Assembly (NCBI GenBank): GCA_001179505.1
Contig: CDMY01000436.1
Coordinates: forward strand, 212,680-276,679
DNA: 64,000 nt
DNA from: Vitrella brassicaformis
Lineage: Eukaryota > Sar > Vitrellaceae
Direction of reading: 5' to 3'
Shown here: positions 1 to 12,700 of the stretch, piece after piece
Position numbering within the stretch: position 1 is the first letter of the stretch
How the letters are laid out: the number at the start of each line of letters is the position of its first letter
Notes under the pieces: model-generated
The model's input: the letters and a program-made list of their open reading frames with translations, nothing else
What the model was told of the DNA's origin: nothing
Database searches by the model: none
Made by a program: the position numbers and the translations under genes

Positions 1-1099
1 TCACACCATACACGTACAGATGCACACACACATACGACAAACCGAAAGACAGACAGACAGATGGATAACCTAAGACCGGGGCACACGCATGACCGATGTA
101 GCTAGTGGCCGGCCGGCGTGTGTGGGGGGTGGGGTGCCTGCCTGATCCGATCCGGCTGGTACGTTTGTTTGTGGTCCAATTCATTCCAATGTGTGCGTGG
201 ATGCGTGGGCTGATGGATGGATGCTCCTGGCTGGCGCGGGAAATGAGGGAACAGACAGACAGAGGTCTCTCCTTCTAGAGAGAGACTGTTGGCTCGTTAG
301 TTGGCTGATGTTGGATGGAAGGGACAGAGAGGGAGAGGGAGAGGGAGAGGGGAAGGGGAAGGGGAGAGAGCCTCTGCTCTGTAGGCAGAGAGGCAGGTAT
401 GTAACCACAACATGACACAGACACGGACCGACAGCTACACACACACACACACACACATCCACACATCCACACAGCACACTAGCTCACCCTTGTTGGCGAA
501 TTCGATGGTCCACACCACACACCTACCTCTACCTCTGAGGCTCCATGGCTGGATGGCTGGATGGATGGATGTTTTCCTTGGCATGGCATGGCATGGACGG
601 CTGCTGGTCTATGGTCGCGTGCTGGTGTTGCGTAAGTCACTGGATGCGGGTGTTGGTGGCGTGGTGCGTGACGTGCAATATAGTAATGGGACTGGATGGA
701 TGGATGGCCGCCTGTGTGTGTGTGTGCATACCTACACGTATGGCCTGGCTGACGGACACGCGCATACGGTACACCGCTCGAAGCTTATCGTGACAGCTGC
801 CACACCACATGTGTCTGTCTGTCTGTCTGTCCAAAGCAACAACACAACAACCCCTGACCAACCCGCCAAATGATGAAAGACCACCTTCATTCCCCTCCCA
901 CACACACGCACACGCACACACCTACACCTACACCTACACCTGCGCTCACACTCACACACCGATGTCTCTGTCTGTCTTATCAATCAATCAATTCGATAGA
1001 CCGCTTACAGCCCTCGCACTCATACCCTCGCACTCACTCATGCAAATCAACACAGGCACGTCGCTCCATACGTCCCTCCGCAGTCCACTCACTCATCAA
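1..1099. other. repeat-rich flank, no gene seen
   Basis: Simple repeats dominate: GAGAGG/GGGAGA runs near 325-370, CA runs near 440-460, GGATGGAT tetramers near 545-570 and 690-705, TGTCTG runs near 810-835 and CACA/CTACAC runs near 900-960. Open frames here translate to low-complexity text (HTHTHT, CVCVCV) without domain character. The part nearest 1100 may be the 3' untranslated region of the minus-strand gene that ends there. Confidence 0.6.
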
Positions 1100-3527
1100 T
1101 CAGTCAACTGTCTCTCTCCACCTGTCCGCATCCCTCTGCAGAAATGGCTCAGTCATCTCCTCAATCACCCTTTGGAAGTGCTCGTACTTGGCTGTCATCA
1201 CGGCCTCCGCCTCTGTCGGCGACCACTTCAGGTCGTTGAACGCCCCTCTGCCGTCCCATTTGACCTGCGCAGATGTCTCGAGCTTTGTCACCTCTATGTT
1301 GCTGTCGTCGCTGCAATCGGTGCCATCACGGAGGCCGGCCATCTTGTTGCTGGTGCCCACCTGCTGCTGCTGCTGTGGAATGGCGCGGACAATGCCGCCT
1401 GATAGACAGGCACACAGAGGGTAGATGTGTGGTTACAGGCGAGGGCTCCATGCGTGTGCCTATACCAAGGCAGCCTGTGATCAACTCGGCGTCATCGCCG
1501 ATCTGCGTGGCGGCGTAAAGTGAGTTAAACTGGATGCCGCACCCCGTCCTGATGGATGCGATGCCAAAGGATGCATCGACGGAGCAGGCCAGGCAGGCAT
1601 TCTCTGTGTCTGTCATCTGCTGGCTTACGTACGTGATGTGGAAGGCCTCCTCCCCCGACGTCGCGTTGATGGCGTCAAAGGTCCAGCAGCCACGAAAGGG
1701 ACCTGCACACACCACACCACACGGGCGGACCACATGCCATCACACTGATTGACGAATGAACAAGACAGCTGCCATCCCGTCATGGCTCACGTGCTGGTTT
1801 GCCGTCCTCGTCTCTCCGCGACACACCATACAGAAGCCCTGCACCACACCACACCGCACAGCACAGTAAGCCTCACACACAAGCAGTACGTGCCTCTGCT
1901 CTGTGTGTGTGTGTACCTGTCTTCCGCGACAACGTGGGAATGCCGTTGGCGAAGAAGAGGTCGGGTCTGCTCCATGGCGACGTGAGCTGGAGCGTCCCGT
2001 TGTTGTCCAGCTGGAGCGTCATCTTCTGGATGCCCAAGGGACTATCGCCAAGCAGCACGACGAACAGGGACCGCATTTGTTGGATCAGGATGAACTGACA
2101 AGCAGGGGATGAGGGTATAGAAAGGTGGACGGGCTGTTTGGCGTGTGGTGTGCTGCTTACGGGTGGCAGCTGGATGCCGACCCGCTGGATGAGTGTCTCG
2201 ATCTGGGTGAAGAAATCATCCGACGCGTGCGCCACATCCTGCGCCACGCTGGTCAGGGCGTTGTTGACCACATATAAGTCCGAGCCGCTCACCAGCACCG
2301 ACTGATGCAGAAACACACAACACAACACAACACAACAGCACATCCGATCTTCACCCACCCTTCTCCCACCCACTCACTCACACCCACCTGATCGCTGAAG
2401 ACGTCCTTGATGTCCTCTTGCCCAAAGTCTACCACTCGCGACGCTGCCACCTGTCCAATCTCAGCGTCCACCACTACCACTTTCTGCGGCGCATCGCCGT
2501 CAGATATCACCACATACCGCCGGCCGTCATGCATCATCAGCGACGGCGTCGAGCCTGACCCAGTGCGACTCAGGCGGCCAGGGACGGGCGTGTCGAGGAC
2601 GTCATAGGGCGACGCCCAGACGACCTCAAAGCTGCCCTGAGACGCTACAGTTGCGTTGCTGGATGGGGGGTGGAATAGCACCTTGTAGAGCTGGGCGTTG
2701 GTCACCAGATAGACATTGTTCTCTTCATCGAGTGCCACAGAGTTGGACACTTCCTCCTCCCCCCCTCCCAGCAGCAGAGGCACGGCGGTCTCGACGAAAT
2801 CTGCCGACCCATCCGGGCCCTTCACGAGCTGCACGGCGCCAACCCGCCCCCTGGTGGTAAAGAATATCGCGTGGGCAGCCTCCAGCCCCTGTTCTTCCGG
2901 CGGGAACGACATGGTCATGGCGATAAAGCTCTCGCCTTCCAGCAGCCCCTCGGAGCCGGTGGTCATGTTGGTAATCTCAAAGTGGGCGAGGATCTTGATG
3001 GGCGAGCGGGGATCTGACGGGTCTTCGGAGTTAAGTGCGAGCAGGCGAACACCATTGGGGTCGAAGAAGGCCCCGTCGGCGGCGACGAAGCCGTAGATGC
3101 CGTGATAGACGTCCTCATTGGCGGCCTCGAGTGGCTTGACATAGCAGGCCAGCACCTCGAGATCCGTCGCGTTGCGGCCGATCTTGCAGATGTCGGTGAA
3201 GGTGGACGTCCACATGTAAGAAGACGACCCACCGCCCTCTCCGTCTCCCTCACCACCCATCGGGCCGGCGTAGTGCAGGCTGAGCGGGTCCAGGAGATTC
3301 AAGTCAAAGAGGACGTTCTTGGCGATGTTTTCTGCTGAAGTTGGCGCCATGCTGTCCGTCGATTGCGCTGAGTAGGGGCCGCCGAGAGCCATTGGCCATG
3401 AGGACCGTGCCAGTGCTGGGTTGCGGACGGCTGCAGCAGGAGCAGAATCGGCTGGGTGAGTGGAGACAAAGAACAGCAGGAGCAGCAGCAGGGCTCTGAG
3501 CACAGCGGGGGGAGGAGCCGAGGACAT
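1100..3527 (-). CDS. Secreted protein of unknown function
   Basis: Five exons (3527-2388, 2301-2161, 2094-1917, 1702-1466, 1398-1100) join in frame to about 664 residues. The start is the ATG at 3527; the frame is open a little further upstream but only through a TTG. The N-terminus is a classic signal peptide, with a leucine-rich core (LRALLLLLLFFVS) ending near ADSA, so the protein probably enters the secretory pathway. The long first exon has short hydrophobic strand-like segments (for example NSVALDEENNVYLVTNAQLY and RRYVVISDGDAPQKVVVVDA) that resemble beta-propeller blades, but no family is recognised. NxS/T glycosylation sites are present. The cysteines cluster in exon 4 (CLACS...GCG). 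No transmembrane segment follows the signal. It diverges from the zinc-finger gene starting at 3646. Confidence 0.8.
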
Positions 3528-3645
3528 CGCCAGAACTTCGCGTTTGGACAATCACACCCTGACGTTGCACGGTCGACAGAAATAGCAGTTCGTAGAGTCC
3601 ATAATTCCGAAATAATATCGCTACAACAGCCACTCCGTCTTTTCG
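3528..3645. promoter_or_regulatory. Short shared 5' region between divergent genes
   Basis: Only 118 bp separate the start codons of the secreted-protein gene (minus) and the CCCH gene (plus). Both promoters and both 5' leaders must lie here or overlap the neighbouring coding sequence, unless the zinc-finger protein starts at the internal ATG at 3877. No TATA element is obvious. Confidence 0.4.
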
Positions 3646-5019
3646 ATGCGCGATCCCTCTCTCGACTACGACGGCTACGGCTGCCGCACTGCCCATACCT
3701 CCGCCCATCCCTCGTCGATATCGCTCCCGCTGCCCTTCCAGGCAGACCAGCCTCACTCGCAGCAGGCCCTGCTATCCCTGTCGCTCGTCCGCAACTGCCC
3801 ATCCGACTCCCTCTCGCCTCTCACACACTCCACGCTGTCGTCGCAGAGGGATGATGACGACGGGCCCGGAGCAAGGATGACGGAGGAGGCGCGGCAGAGG
3901 CAGAAAGACGTGCTGCGGCAGCTGTTCAGGAAGACAAAGGTGAGAGGGGGGAGGGAGGGAGGGAGGGAGGGAGGGTAAAGGGGGGCTCTGTCTCGTTTTG
4001 ATGTGCCAGTGGTGGTCTCACAATTATCCGTTACAAAAAGGTTGACGTGTGTGTGTGTGTGCGTGTGTGTGTAGATGTGTCCGTGGCTGCACACGGGCAA
4101 GTGCACGCGTCAGGACCGGTGCAACTTCGCCCACACGCTGGACGAGCTCCGCCCGCGGCCTTCAAACACTGACGTGAGCGATCTCACCTCACCTCTCCTC
4201 ACCTCACCACGGCATTAATTGTCGACTGCTGCACGTCACTGTTTGACTTAAGTACTTGATCGCTGTCTATACCGTCGTGTGTTGTGTGCCTTTCTTTGTG
4301 TGTTTGGTGAGCAGGATTTCGGGTTTGACCCTCGTTACTGGAAGAAGCCCAAGAAGAAGAAGGACAAAGTGCGACCTCACTACCTCATCACTGGTATCAA
4401 TCACATCACACGCGAAGACACAGACCCACAGAGAACGTTCCCTGTATCTCATCTATCTATCTTTGCGTGTTCCATGTGCCGTATGTGTGTATCAGGGTCG
4501 AGTCACGGTCACTCCCTGTGTGGACCCTCCCCGTCTCTGTGCGTCTCCCTCGACCACCCCCCGCCCTACGACTCCATCGGCTTCCCCACCACACTCACCC
4601 ACCCTGACGCCAACCCCTCCTACGACAACGTCCCACCCCACATCCCTCCAATAACCTACACCTCCCCCCCCTACAGCACCCACTCCCCCACACCCACCAT
4701 GCACCCCACAGACAACGCAGCCGCCCACCACAACCCCCACACGGCGACAACGGACAGGGCGGCCATCATCCCCTCCGTCGACCCACACCCACACACGCAC
4801 CCACTGCCCCTGCTGCAGATGGCCACATGGCCATGGAGCAGCCCCCTTAGCGAGCAGCCCCCGATGAGCCCGACGGACCTGCAGACGCCCACTTTGCCGC
4901 CCAGCTATGGGGTGGTGGACGAGGCGCATGAGCAGGAGCACAATGACCGTGAGGAGCCTGAGGAGCACGTGGGGGAGCTGCAGCGGCTCATCAAGAACTG
5001 GGGCTGCATAGTGGGCTGA
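3646..5019 (+). CDS. CCCH zinc-finger protein with proline-rich tail
   Basis: Four exons (3646-3939, 4075-4173, 4315-4393, 4496-5019) give about 331 residues. The second exon encodes one zinc finger, MCPWLHTGKC-TRQDRC-NFAH, spaced CX7CX5CX3H, preceded by a basic helix (RQRQKDVLRQLFRKTK). This form of CCCH finger is typical of RNA-binding proteins in alveolates. A lysine cluster (KKPKKKKDK) in exon 3 could be a nuclear signal. The rest is disordered, rich in Pro, Thr and His (PPPYDS, PPHIPP), then an acidic end (EEPEEHVGELQ). A likely role is binding AU-rich or other mRNA elements; the target is unknown. The start could instead be the ATG at 3877, because the first 77 residues are low in complexity. 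Intron 3 (102 bp) keeps the frame open if retained. Confidence 0.82.
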
Positions 5020-7934
5020 CGGACGGACGGACGGAGGGAGGGAAGGACGGGCAACGGCCCCGTCTGTCTGTCTGTCTGCCTGTCTGTCTGCGAGTGTTGC
5101 TTTTTCTTTCTTCATACTTCCTCCCTCCCTCCCTCTGTTTTGTTCCTTCTTTTCATATGCTGGTGGGTAGCTGGCTGGCTGCATCTCGTCAGTCACATTC
5201 CTCCATCCATCCATCCATCCATCCTTTCTTCTCCCAAGCTGCCTGCCACTGACTGCATCGCACCACCCTTGCGTACCCTACCGTACCCACTCGCTGCCAC
5301 GCACAGCAATGCATAGCATAGCATAGCATAGCATACACTCACTCAGTCACGCACTGACAAATTCCGCCCATCTGTCCACCCCACCCGACCCGTCTGCTGT
5401 GCGCCCCCGCGCCCTTTCTGTCTGTCTGTCTGTCTGTCTGTGTAGGCAGGTAGCGTAGCGTAGCGTAGCCTAGCCTAGCCTAGCCTGCGTCCGTCTGGGT
5501 AAACGGATAGATAGATAGATCCTGTGTGTATGGCCAAGTGTTTAGTGTATTTGTGCGGATCCATAACATACATACACTCACCCAGTCAGTCAGCCACCCA
5601 CCGACCCACCGACCGACCTACACAATCGAAGTCCTAATTGGGTCTTCCCTTGCTCCTTTCTCTCTTCCTCTCTGTCTCTTCTTCCATCTAGATGAGATAC
5701 GTGACAGCCAGGGGGCGGGCGGGTCGTTGAGCGGCAGACAGAGGCACAGAGGAGAGAGCGGCCGGAGGGAGACAGAGAGACTGAGAGATGGATGGGTGTG
5801 AGAGAGGCATGCACTGCGTGAAACGGCTGTGTGTGGGGGATGTCCTCGCGTCAATGGGTGTGTGTGTGTGTATGTGGGTGTGGGTGTGGGTGTGCTTGTT
5901 GTTGTTGTTGTGTGATGTATCTATCCCTCCTCGTGTGTGATGTCATGCGCCTGCTGTGGCGTGTACGTGTGTGCTAAAGACGGTAAGAGATGTACTGAGT
6001 GAGTGAGTGAGCGCAGGGGTTGTCATTTGCCTGCGTGCCGATCTTCTTACGCGCGCACACACACACACACACACACACGAGCTCAATGGCTCTCATGCTC
6101 TTTCCCATGGATGGATCGATGTCGCCATGTTAGCTATCATGATGGATGCCTATCGATTTTTCCTTTGCCGCGCTTGCCCGATGTCTATCATATCGCATCG
6201 TCTTGTCTGTCTCTCTGCAGATGTATGTCTGTCTGTCTGTCTCGTGTTTTGTTTGTCCATCCTAGTGTGGCCGCATCATTGGTTGGTTGGTCTCTCTCTC
6301 TCTCTCTCTGTCTGATTTTGTGTGAGTGCGCTAGTTCGTTCCCCTGTTGGTCCGTCATGCCTGTCTGTCATTGGTCGGCTGTGCGTGGCTCTTGGATGGA
6401 TGGATGGATGAATGGATGGACGCCTTGTGGGTAGGTGTGTTGGGTATTGGCTTGTGGAGGGAGAGTGGCGTCACATCCAGACAGTCAGACTGAGAATGAC
6501 GCTCACCAAGGCCAATGCATGCCCCCTCTTGGTCGTCAGTCATATCATGAAAATAACACAGCTGCTTTTCCTACCGTCACGTCACCTAGTTCCTGGTCCG
6601 TGGATGCGTGTGTGCAGGTGTGTGTGTGTGCGTGTGTGTGTGTGCGTGTGTGTGTGTGTACCTTACACATGCAGGCGTACGCACATACCTACTTGCCCAT
6701 GCATACCAGGCAGGCAGGCACTCAAACAGGCAGCCAGGCACCAAGCTTTTGTCCGCTCGTCGTCTGTACGCTTCTCACGCTATCTTCGTTCGTCTGCCCG
6801 TTTGGCGGTGCACTCATTGGTGTCTGTGTGTCTGTGTGGGGGGATGTTGTCCATGTCTACGTGTGTGTGCCCTTCGTTGTGTGCTGTGTCATGTGTACAG
6901 ACAGGTACATATGTGTGTGTGTGTGTGTGAGATATAGATGACGATTGCTTGCCTGTGTCCGTTCCGTAGCGTATCTGCCTGTGTGCTACACACGTGTATG
7001 CGTGCCACGTTGGGGCGCTAGGTCGTTGGTTGCTGCTCCACAATCGCATCCACTTCGTGCTGAGCGGGTTAAGCGTACACCTACACACCTGCACACAATG
7101 GAATACATGCTTCCTTCGGCGGAAAAGCGTTGATGTGTGTTGAGACACGACAGGCAGGCAGGCAGGCGGCGAGACACACACGCCGCCCGGCTGGTATGTA
7201 GGTCTTTTTCGCACTGACGACCGCACTACCACAATGATGGACATGATGCTGCAAGGCCTAGGGTGCTTGCTGCCTGTGCTGGTGTTTGTATCACTATATC
7301 TACGCTAGCTACCCTACGCTACGCTTCGCTCCGTAAGTACGTAAGTAACGCTGCTGCTGGTGAAGGCGGCTTTTTTCCACTACAGTATGCAGCCAACTAA
7401 GGCAGCATGTCGATCGTTTTGGCTTTTGTGTCCTGCTGGCTGGCTGGCTGGCTGCCGGGTTGCCTTGCCGGGCTGACTGCATTCCATGAGGCGAGGCGCA
7501 GGAAGGTACATACATACATACGTACGTACGTACATCCATGGACAGATAGAGGATCGGTGTACGGTACGAGTACCTGTGGGTGTGGTGTTTCATCGATCGG
7601 CCGGTGGATGGATGGATGGATGGCCTTTTCCGCTTGTCTACAGGTGCGTTTGTATCGCTCTCCATCTGCACGTGCGTGTGCCATCCACACGTACAGCGCC
7701 ATGCCACTCATTCCATCGATCGGCTTCTGCGTACATACGCATATATGCATACGTACACACATACGTACATATTCTTCTTACGTACTTTCATAGACGTGGT
7801 CGTTTAAGTCAGGTCGGGTTGCTTGCTTGCTGAGACTCGGTCAGCTGTGGCGGGGCGGGGCGGGGCGGGGGGATGGGTCCATTGGTCACTCATCCAGTCA
7901 TTGGTGCTTTGGTGCTGCTGCGATGCTGCATACA

Positions 7935-8012
7935 TACATACACACATACACACATACACACATACACACATACACACATACACACATACACACATACACA
8001 CATACACACATA
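7935..8012. repeat. (CATACACA)n octamer microsatellite
   Basis: An 8-base unit alternating CATA and CACA is repeated about nine times with little variation, flanked by TACATACATA and ending in TACATACATACGTACACA. It lies in the gene-poor stretch. It has no spacers and so is not a CRISPR array. Confidence 0.85.
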
Positions 8013-9742
8013 CATACATACGTACACACATACATGCATAGCTGCTTTCATATGATGCCTCGATCGATGCCTTTGACGCTTGCGTACTTACCTTTGTGTA
8101 ATTCGTTCGCACACTCATTCGTTCATAGGGCCGAGGGACACACTGGGGGCGGAGGGGAGGCTCAGCTGGTCTTTATGAAGCGTGTGTCTGCGCGTGTGTA
8201 TGTGTGTATGTGTGTATGTGTGTATGTCGTATTGCGTATTTGTTTTCTAAGGCACTTTTTCTAAGGAAAGGAATGTCTGTGTGCATCTATTTGTGCTGCG
8301 GTTGGCGGGCGGCGGGCAAACGGCTGGCTGGCTATATATGCGAGTGCGACTGAGGGAGGGGAGGCACGATGGGTGGATGTGTGTGTGGATGCATGTGTGT
8401 TGTGTGTATGTGGCACCGTGCGTAGCGTACGCCCAGCTCGTCTCATCATTGATTGCACTGCATAGAGAGAGCGAAAGGTACGCAAAGCTGATACGCATGT
8501 ATGTGTGCCTGTGCCTGCGCCTATGGGTGGCATTTGCGGTTGTTAAGTTTTCACTCACTTTTTGCACGGTTCGCTTCATGATGCGTTACATACATGTCTC
8601 TGCAGTGCACACACACACGGATACAGACACAAACAATATATTATTACACACATGCATGGCTGGCACCGGGCAGCCTCTTTGCTGGCTGCTGCCGGAAAAC
8701 GATAGCAAACGGGCTGGAGAGGGCGGGAGAGGGAGGAACAATTCGTTGTCTTTAGCACTGACTATATTGAGACGGACTGTTTTATCGGCTGCCACAGCTG
8801 GTTGGTTGCTTGGTTGGGAGGCTAGACGGCTGGCTGGCTGGCCGTCCACTCTCGCATCAGTCGGATTTTTGACATGTTTGTTTGTGTGCAGTGAGTGCAT
8901 TTGTGTGCCGTGTGTTGGTTGGCGGTTGGGGTGTGGGTGTGTTGGTCGGCCGTTGACAGCTGGCTGGTTTTTGGATTTGCACTGCTGATCGATCGATGGC
9001 TAGATGGATGATTGGTCTGTCTAATGCATGTGTGTGTGTGTGTGTGTGTACAGAGGGGCCAGGGTGTGAGAGTGACTGCGTATGCGGCGACACGTTCATG
9101 CACGCCACTCTGTGAGACGACGAGACGAGCAAGTAACCAACCCCATTTGATCAATCCAATGTCGCGTGCGTCATACATGTAAGGTGCGATTGATCCGCTG
9201 ACACTCATTGAAAGCAGCGAGCGATTGTCCTCCCCCTGTCGGTCAGTGAATCCTCGAACGAATGGCACACACCCGAGCGCGTCACGTGTTTGGCCCCCAC
9301 ATAGCATGCATGCCCCACATATAGCTAGCGTACAACGAACAAACACGCTGCCTGCATGCCATGGATGCGCGGAGATACATCTGCATGGCATGGGGGCAGC
9401 CGAATGAATGAATGATGAATTACTCACACAGTGCGATCGATCGCAGGCACCACTCAGTCAGTCAGCCAGTCACCGGACAGACGGACAGACAGACAGACCA
9501 TACACAACAGACCATACGCCGAAACAGCACCACGGAAAAAACGGGAGGGGGTCGTTAGTTCGTTCGGTTGTCGCTATGAGAGCTTCCCTCCCTCCCTCCC
9601 TTAATGCGTCGATCGACCTGACTGAGCGCACCAAAAGCCTTAAAAACACTGCTCCTTCGCTCGTTCGCTCGCTCGTCCGCATCTCTTTCTTCTTCAGTCG
9701 CTTGCGATCATTACTCGAACAGACCCAAATATGTATCTTTCT

Positions 9743-9769
9743 TCCATTCCATTCCATTCCATTCCATTC
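9743..9769. repeat. (CCATT)n pentamer repeat
   Basis: Five consecutive CCATT units are followed by CG. It is a simple sequence repeat within the gene-poor stretch; no function is evident. Confidence 0.8.
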
Positions 9770-12700
9770 GTCTCATTGGTCCATTCTCCCGTCCGCCGCT
9801 CTCATTCCTTCCCGCTTGACTCGCTGTGTCCATTCATCCCTCCCTCCCTTGCACCCTGCCTGCCCTATCAGAGTGTAAGAGAGGAAGCATTGCGTCCGCA
9901 ATGAATTACGGAGTGGAACTAACTGTAAGTAAGGACATGCAGACACGCAGCCCACCCAGTTCCCTCTAAGTAGATAGAAGTAGATAGAACGTGCAGCATG
10001 GAATGGATGGACGGTCGGTTGGTTCGTTCGTTCGTTGCGTCAGACCGACAGTGTTGGTTCATTCGTTTGATGCGTTGCATGCCATCTCATGGAACGACTT
10101 ACACACATGCATGCATGCAGGTGGGGTCCCCTGAAAAACTCCGCGTGCGAATGGCTGGCTGGCTGGTTGGCCAGGCAGCACAGCCACGCAGGCACGGAGG
10201 AGGGCTCACCCACGCGGCTCAAATCGACCGATCATGGACTGGATGATGCAGACACGCACACGCACAGTACACGCACCCGACAGACAGACAGACAGACAGA
10301 TAGACGGACAGCAGATAGAGTGTGTGGCACCAAACCGACATACCAACCAAACAGCTTCCGCCCACTAGCACGAATGAAGGCCCCACCAATCACATCCCAT
10401 CCCACCCCACACCCCGCACCGCGACAAGCGAGTTCCATCGACAAACGTCCTCCCCCTCCCCGCCCTGCCCTGCCCCGCCGGTCGGCGCTTCCCCACAACA
10501 CACACATGCACACCACACGACCACAGACCACACCACACAAACACGCACACACGGATGGACACGCACACACGTCGCGCGCGCAAGAGAGAGAGCGCGCGAC
10601 AGAGGTGTGGACTGAGGAAGGCCGCTACGAGTCAATTCGGACACGGAGAGCACGAGTGAGTGCACACCACACATGGCATGGGTCCCGTCCCAGAGAGCGG
10701 GTGGCGTATCGCATCTATATACCCGCCCGCTTCCCCCGTCCGCTTGCCCGTGTACGTAGAGGTCGACAGATAAAGATGTATACGCACCTGTGGTCCATGC
10801 AATGCAATCAATGTGTGTAGAAGCCGGCCGCCCAGCCGTGCTGCTTGTTGCACACACGCCTGTGGCAGCCAGCCAGCCAGCCAGTCAGGCAGGCAGGCAG
10901 GCAGGCAGGCAGACACGAAGGTAGTGGGTGAAGCGACGGGAGAGGCATTCAGTCATGTGAGGCCCTGGCGCACAGTTCCATCGGAATGGCGCAGGAAGTA
11001 GTGTTGGCACGCCTCTCCAATCCTCTCCCCTCCTCATCATGTAGACAGACAGTTAGTTAGTCACTTACATATAAGACGTTAGATAGACAGACGCGACGCA
11101 TGGATAGCAACCAACACATGAGACGGCTGTGCTGAACAGATAGATGAGATGATGAATGGGTGCATGTTGATCGATCTCTCCATCTCTCTCTCTCTCCGTT
11201 ACCTCCCACAGCCAGGCAGACCACATAAATAAGCTCATGACGCGCCCGTCCGTCCGTCCACCCACTGCATGCCTTCACACAGCCACCCACACACACACAC
11301 ACACACGTACTCGTACGCCACACACAAGGAAGCCAGAGCCCATATAGACAGTCAGGCAGACACACACAGAGAGAGAGACGGATGGACAGCAGTGGATAAA
11401 AGAACCATCACATCTCTCCTCCCTCCCTCCCCTCCTCTCCTCTCCTCTCGACCAAACAGATAAAGAAGTATAGGTGTGTGTGTAGATATGGGTGTTAGTT
11501 ATAGACAGGGAGGCGGGGCGAGAGGGGCGGGCGGTGAACTGACTGACCCGAGAGGCTTGAAACAAACACACACACACAGTCAGTCAGTCAGTCAGTGATC
11601 TGAGTGAAAGGTGGGATCGGTCCCACACACTACAAATAGATAGCTACATACATAACATAGGACAAAGAGGGTGTGGACACAACGCACGCGACACAGCCAT
11701 CCTCCATGCAGACGCAAAGCACCCAGATCATTCAAACAGGGAGGGACCTACGTACGGAGACCTTGGGAAAAAGGGGCCCTTGTGTCGCGTTCGTCTGCCT
11801 GCCTGTGGTGCCGTCACGCCTCGTCCCGCGACCGCATCCCTTGGAAGGAGGACTCCACAGCCAGACAAGACCGTGGAGGCTTCAAAGAAGTGCGACCACG
11901 GACGAGGCGTAGCCGACCCAGCGGCAAGCAAAGGGCAAAGCAGCATCAGGTAGGTGTGTATGTGTGTACGCAGGGAGGGAGGGAGGCAGGCCGGCCGGAA
12001 GGCGGAATGAATCGATGCATGGCTGTTCTGTCTGTCTGTCCATCCGTCGTCGACACAGGGGATGAACATGGCCGGAGATCAGACAGACAGGGAGAGGAAG
12101 AGAAAGGGTGGGTGAGATGAGAGAAGAGGAGACAGAGATAGAGAGGGTGCAAAATGTCACGATCCTATGCTGTCAAACGATCGACCAACACACGTGCGTG
12201 CGTGTGTGTGTGTGTGTGTCTGCCTGTCGTCGAATACTCGACCGACGTGTGTGTGGCGTGGGCGTGTTGTGCTGTGTGATGGGAAGGTGCTAGCTGTGTC
12301 ATGGTTGCCTTGCCTGACGAGTGAGTACACGGATGGGATGAAAAATCAGGGCACGGTACGTACGAACCACACAGACCAGACAGACAGACAGACATACAGA
12401 CGACGCATTCAGTCAGTTATATAGCCTAGCCCATCCCATGCCCCCCGACAGACAGCCAGCCACAGCCACAGCCACCCACACAAGCATCAGAATAGCCAAC
12501 CGGCGCCACATCGCCCTCCTCTCACCTCCCCTCCCATCCGCCCGTGCGTCCGTCTGGTGAGCCAGCCAATGGAACACTCACTCACTCAAGCCAACTCATC
12601 CATCTATCCTTCCATCCATCCATCTACCTTTCATCATCCCTGGCATGGCATGGTGTGGGGGGTGCGGTGCGTGGCCGGCTGGCTCACCTGCGTCGAAAAC

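Noticed and set aside
4492-5214. 240-codon minus-strand frame opposite the CCCH gene
   Set aside because: Val/Gly-rich text produced by the antisense of proline-rich codons; the plus-strand frame is continuous with the zinc-finger exons.
7935-8012. CRISPR-like regular repeat
   Set aside because: The 8-base unit is contiguous with no unique spacers, and the host is eukaryotic; it is a microsatellite.
9020-9060. TG run as a telomeric or Z-DNA-forming special site
   Set aside because: Comparable TG/CA runs occur in many introns and intergenic regions here, so it is not distinctive; no telomere-type TTTAGGG repeats were seen.
10089-10820. 243-codon open frame in the gene-poor stretch
   Set aside because: Translation is mostly repeat text ([19 protein letters not shown]) without domain character, and overlapping frames on both strands are equally open.
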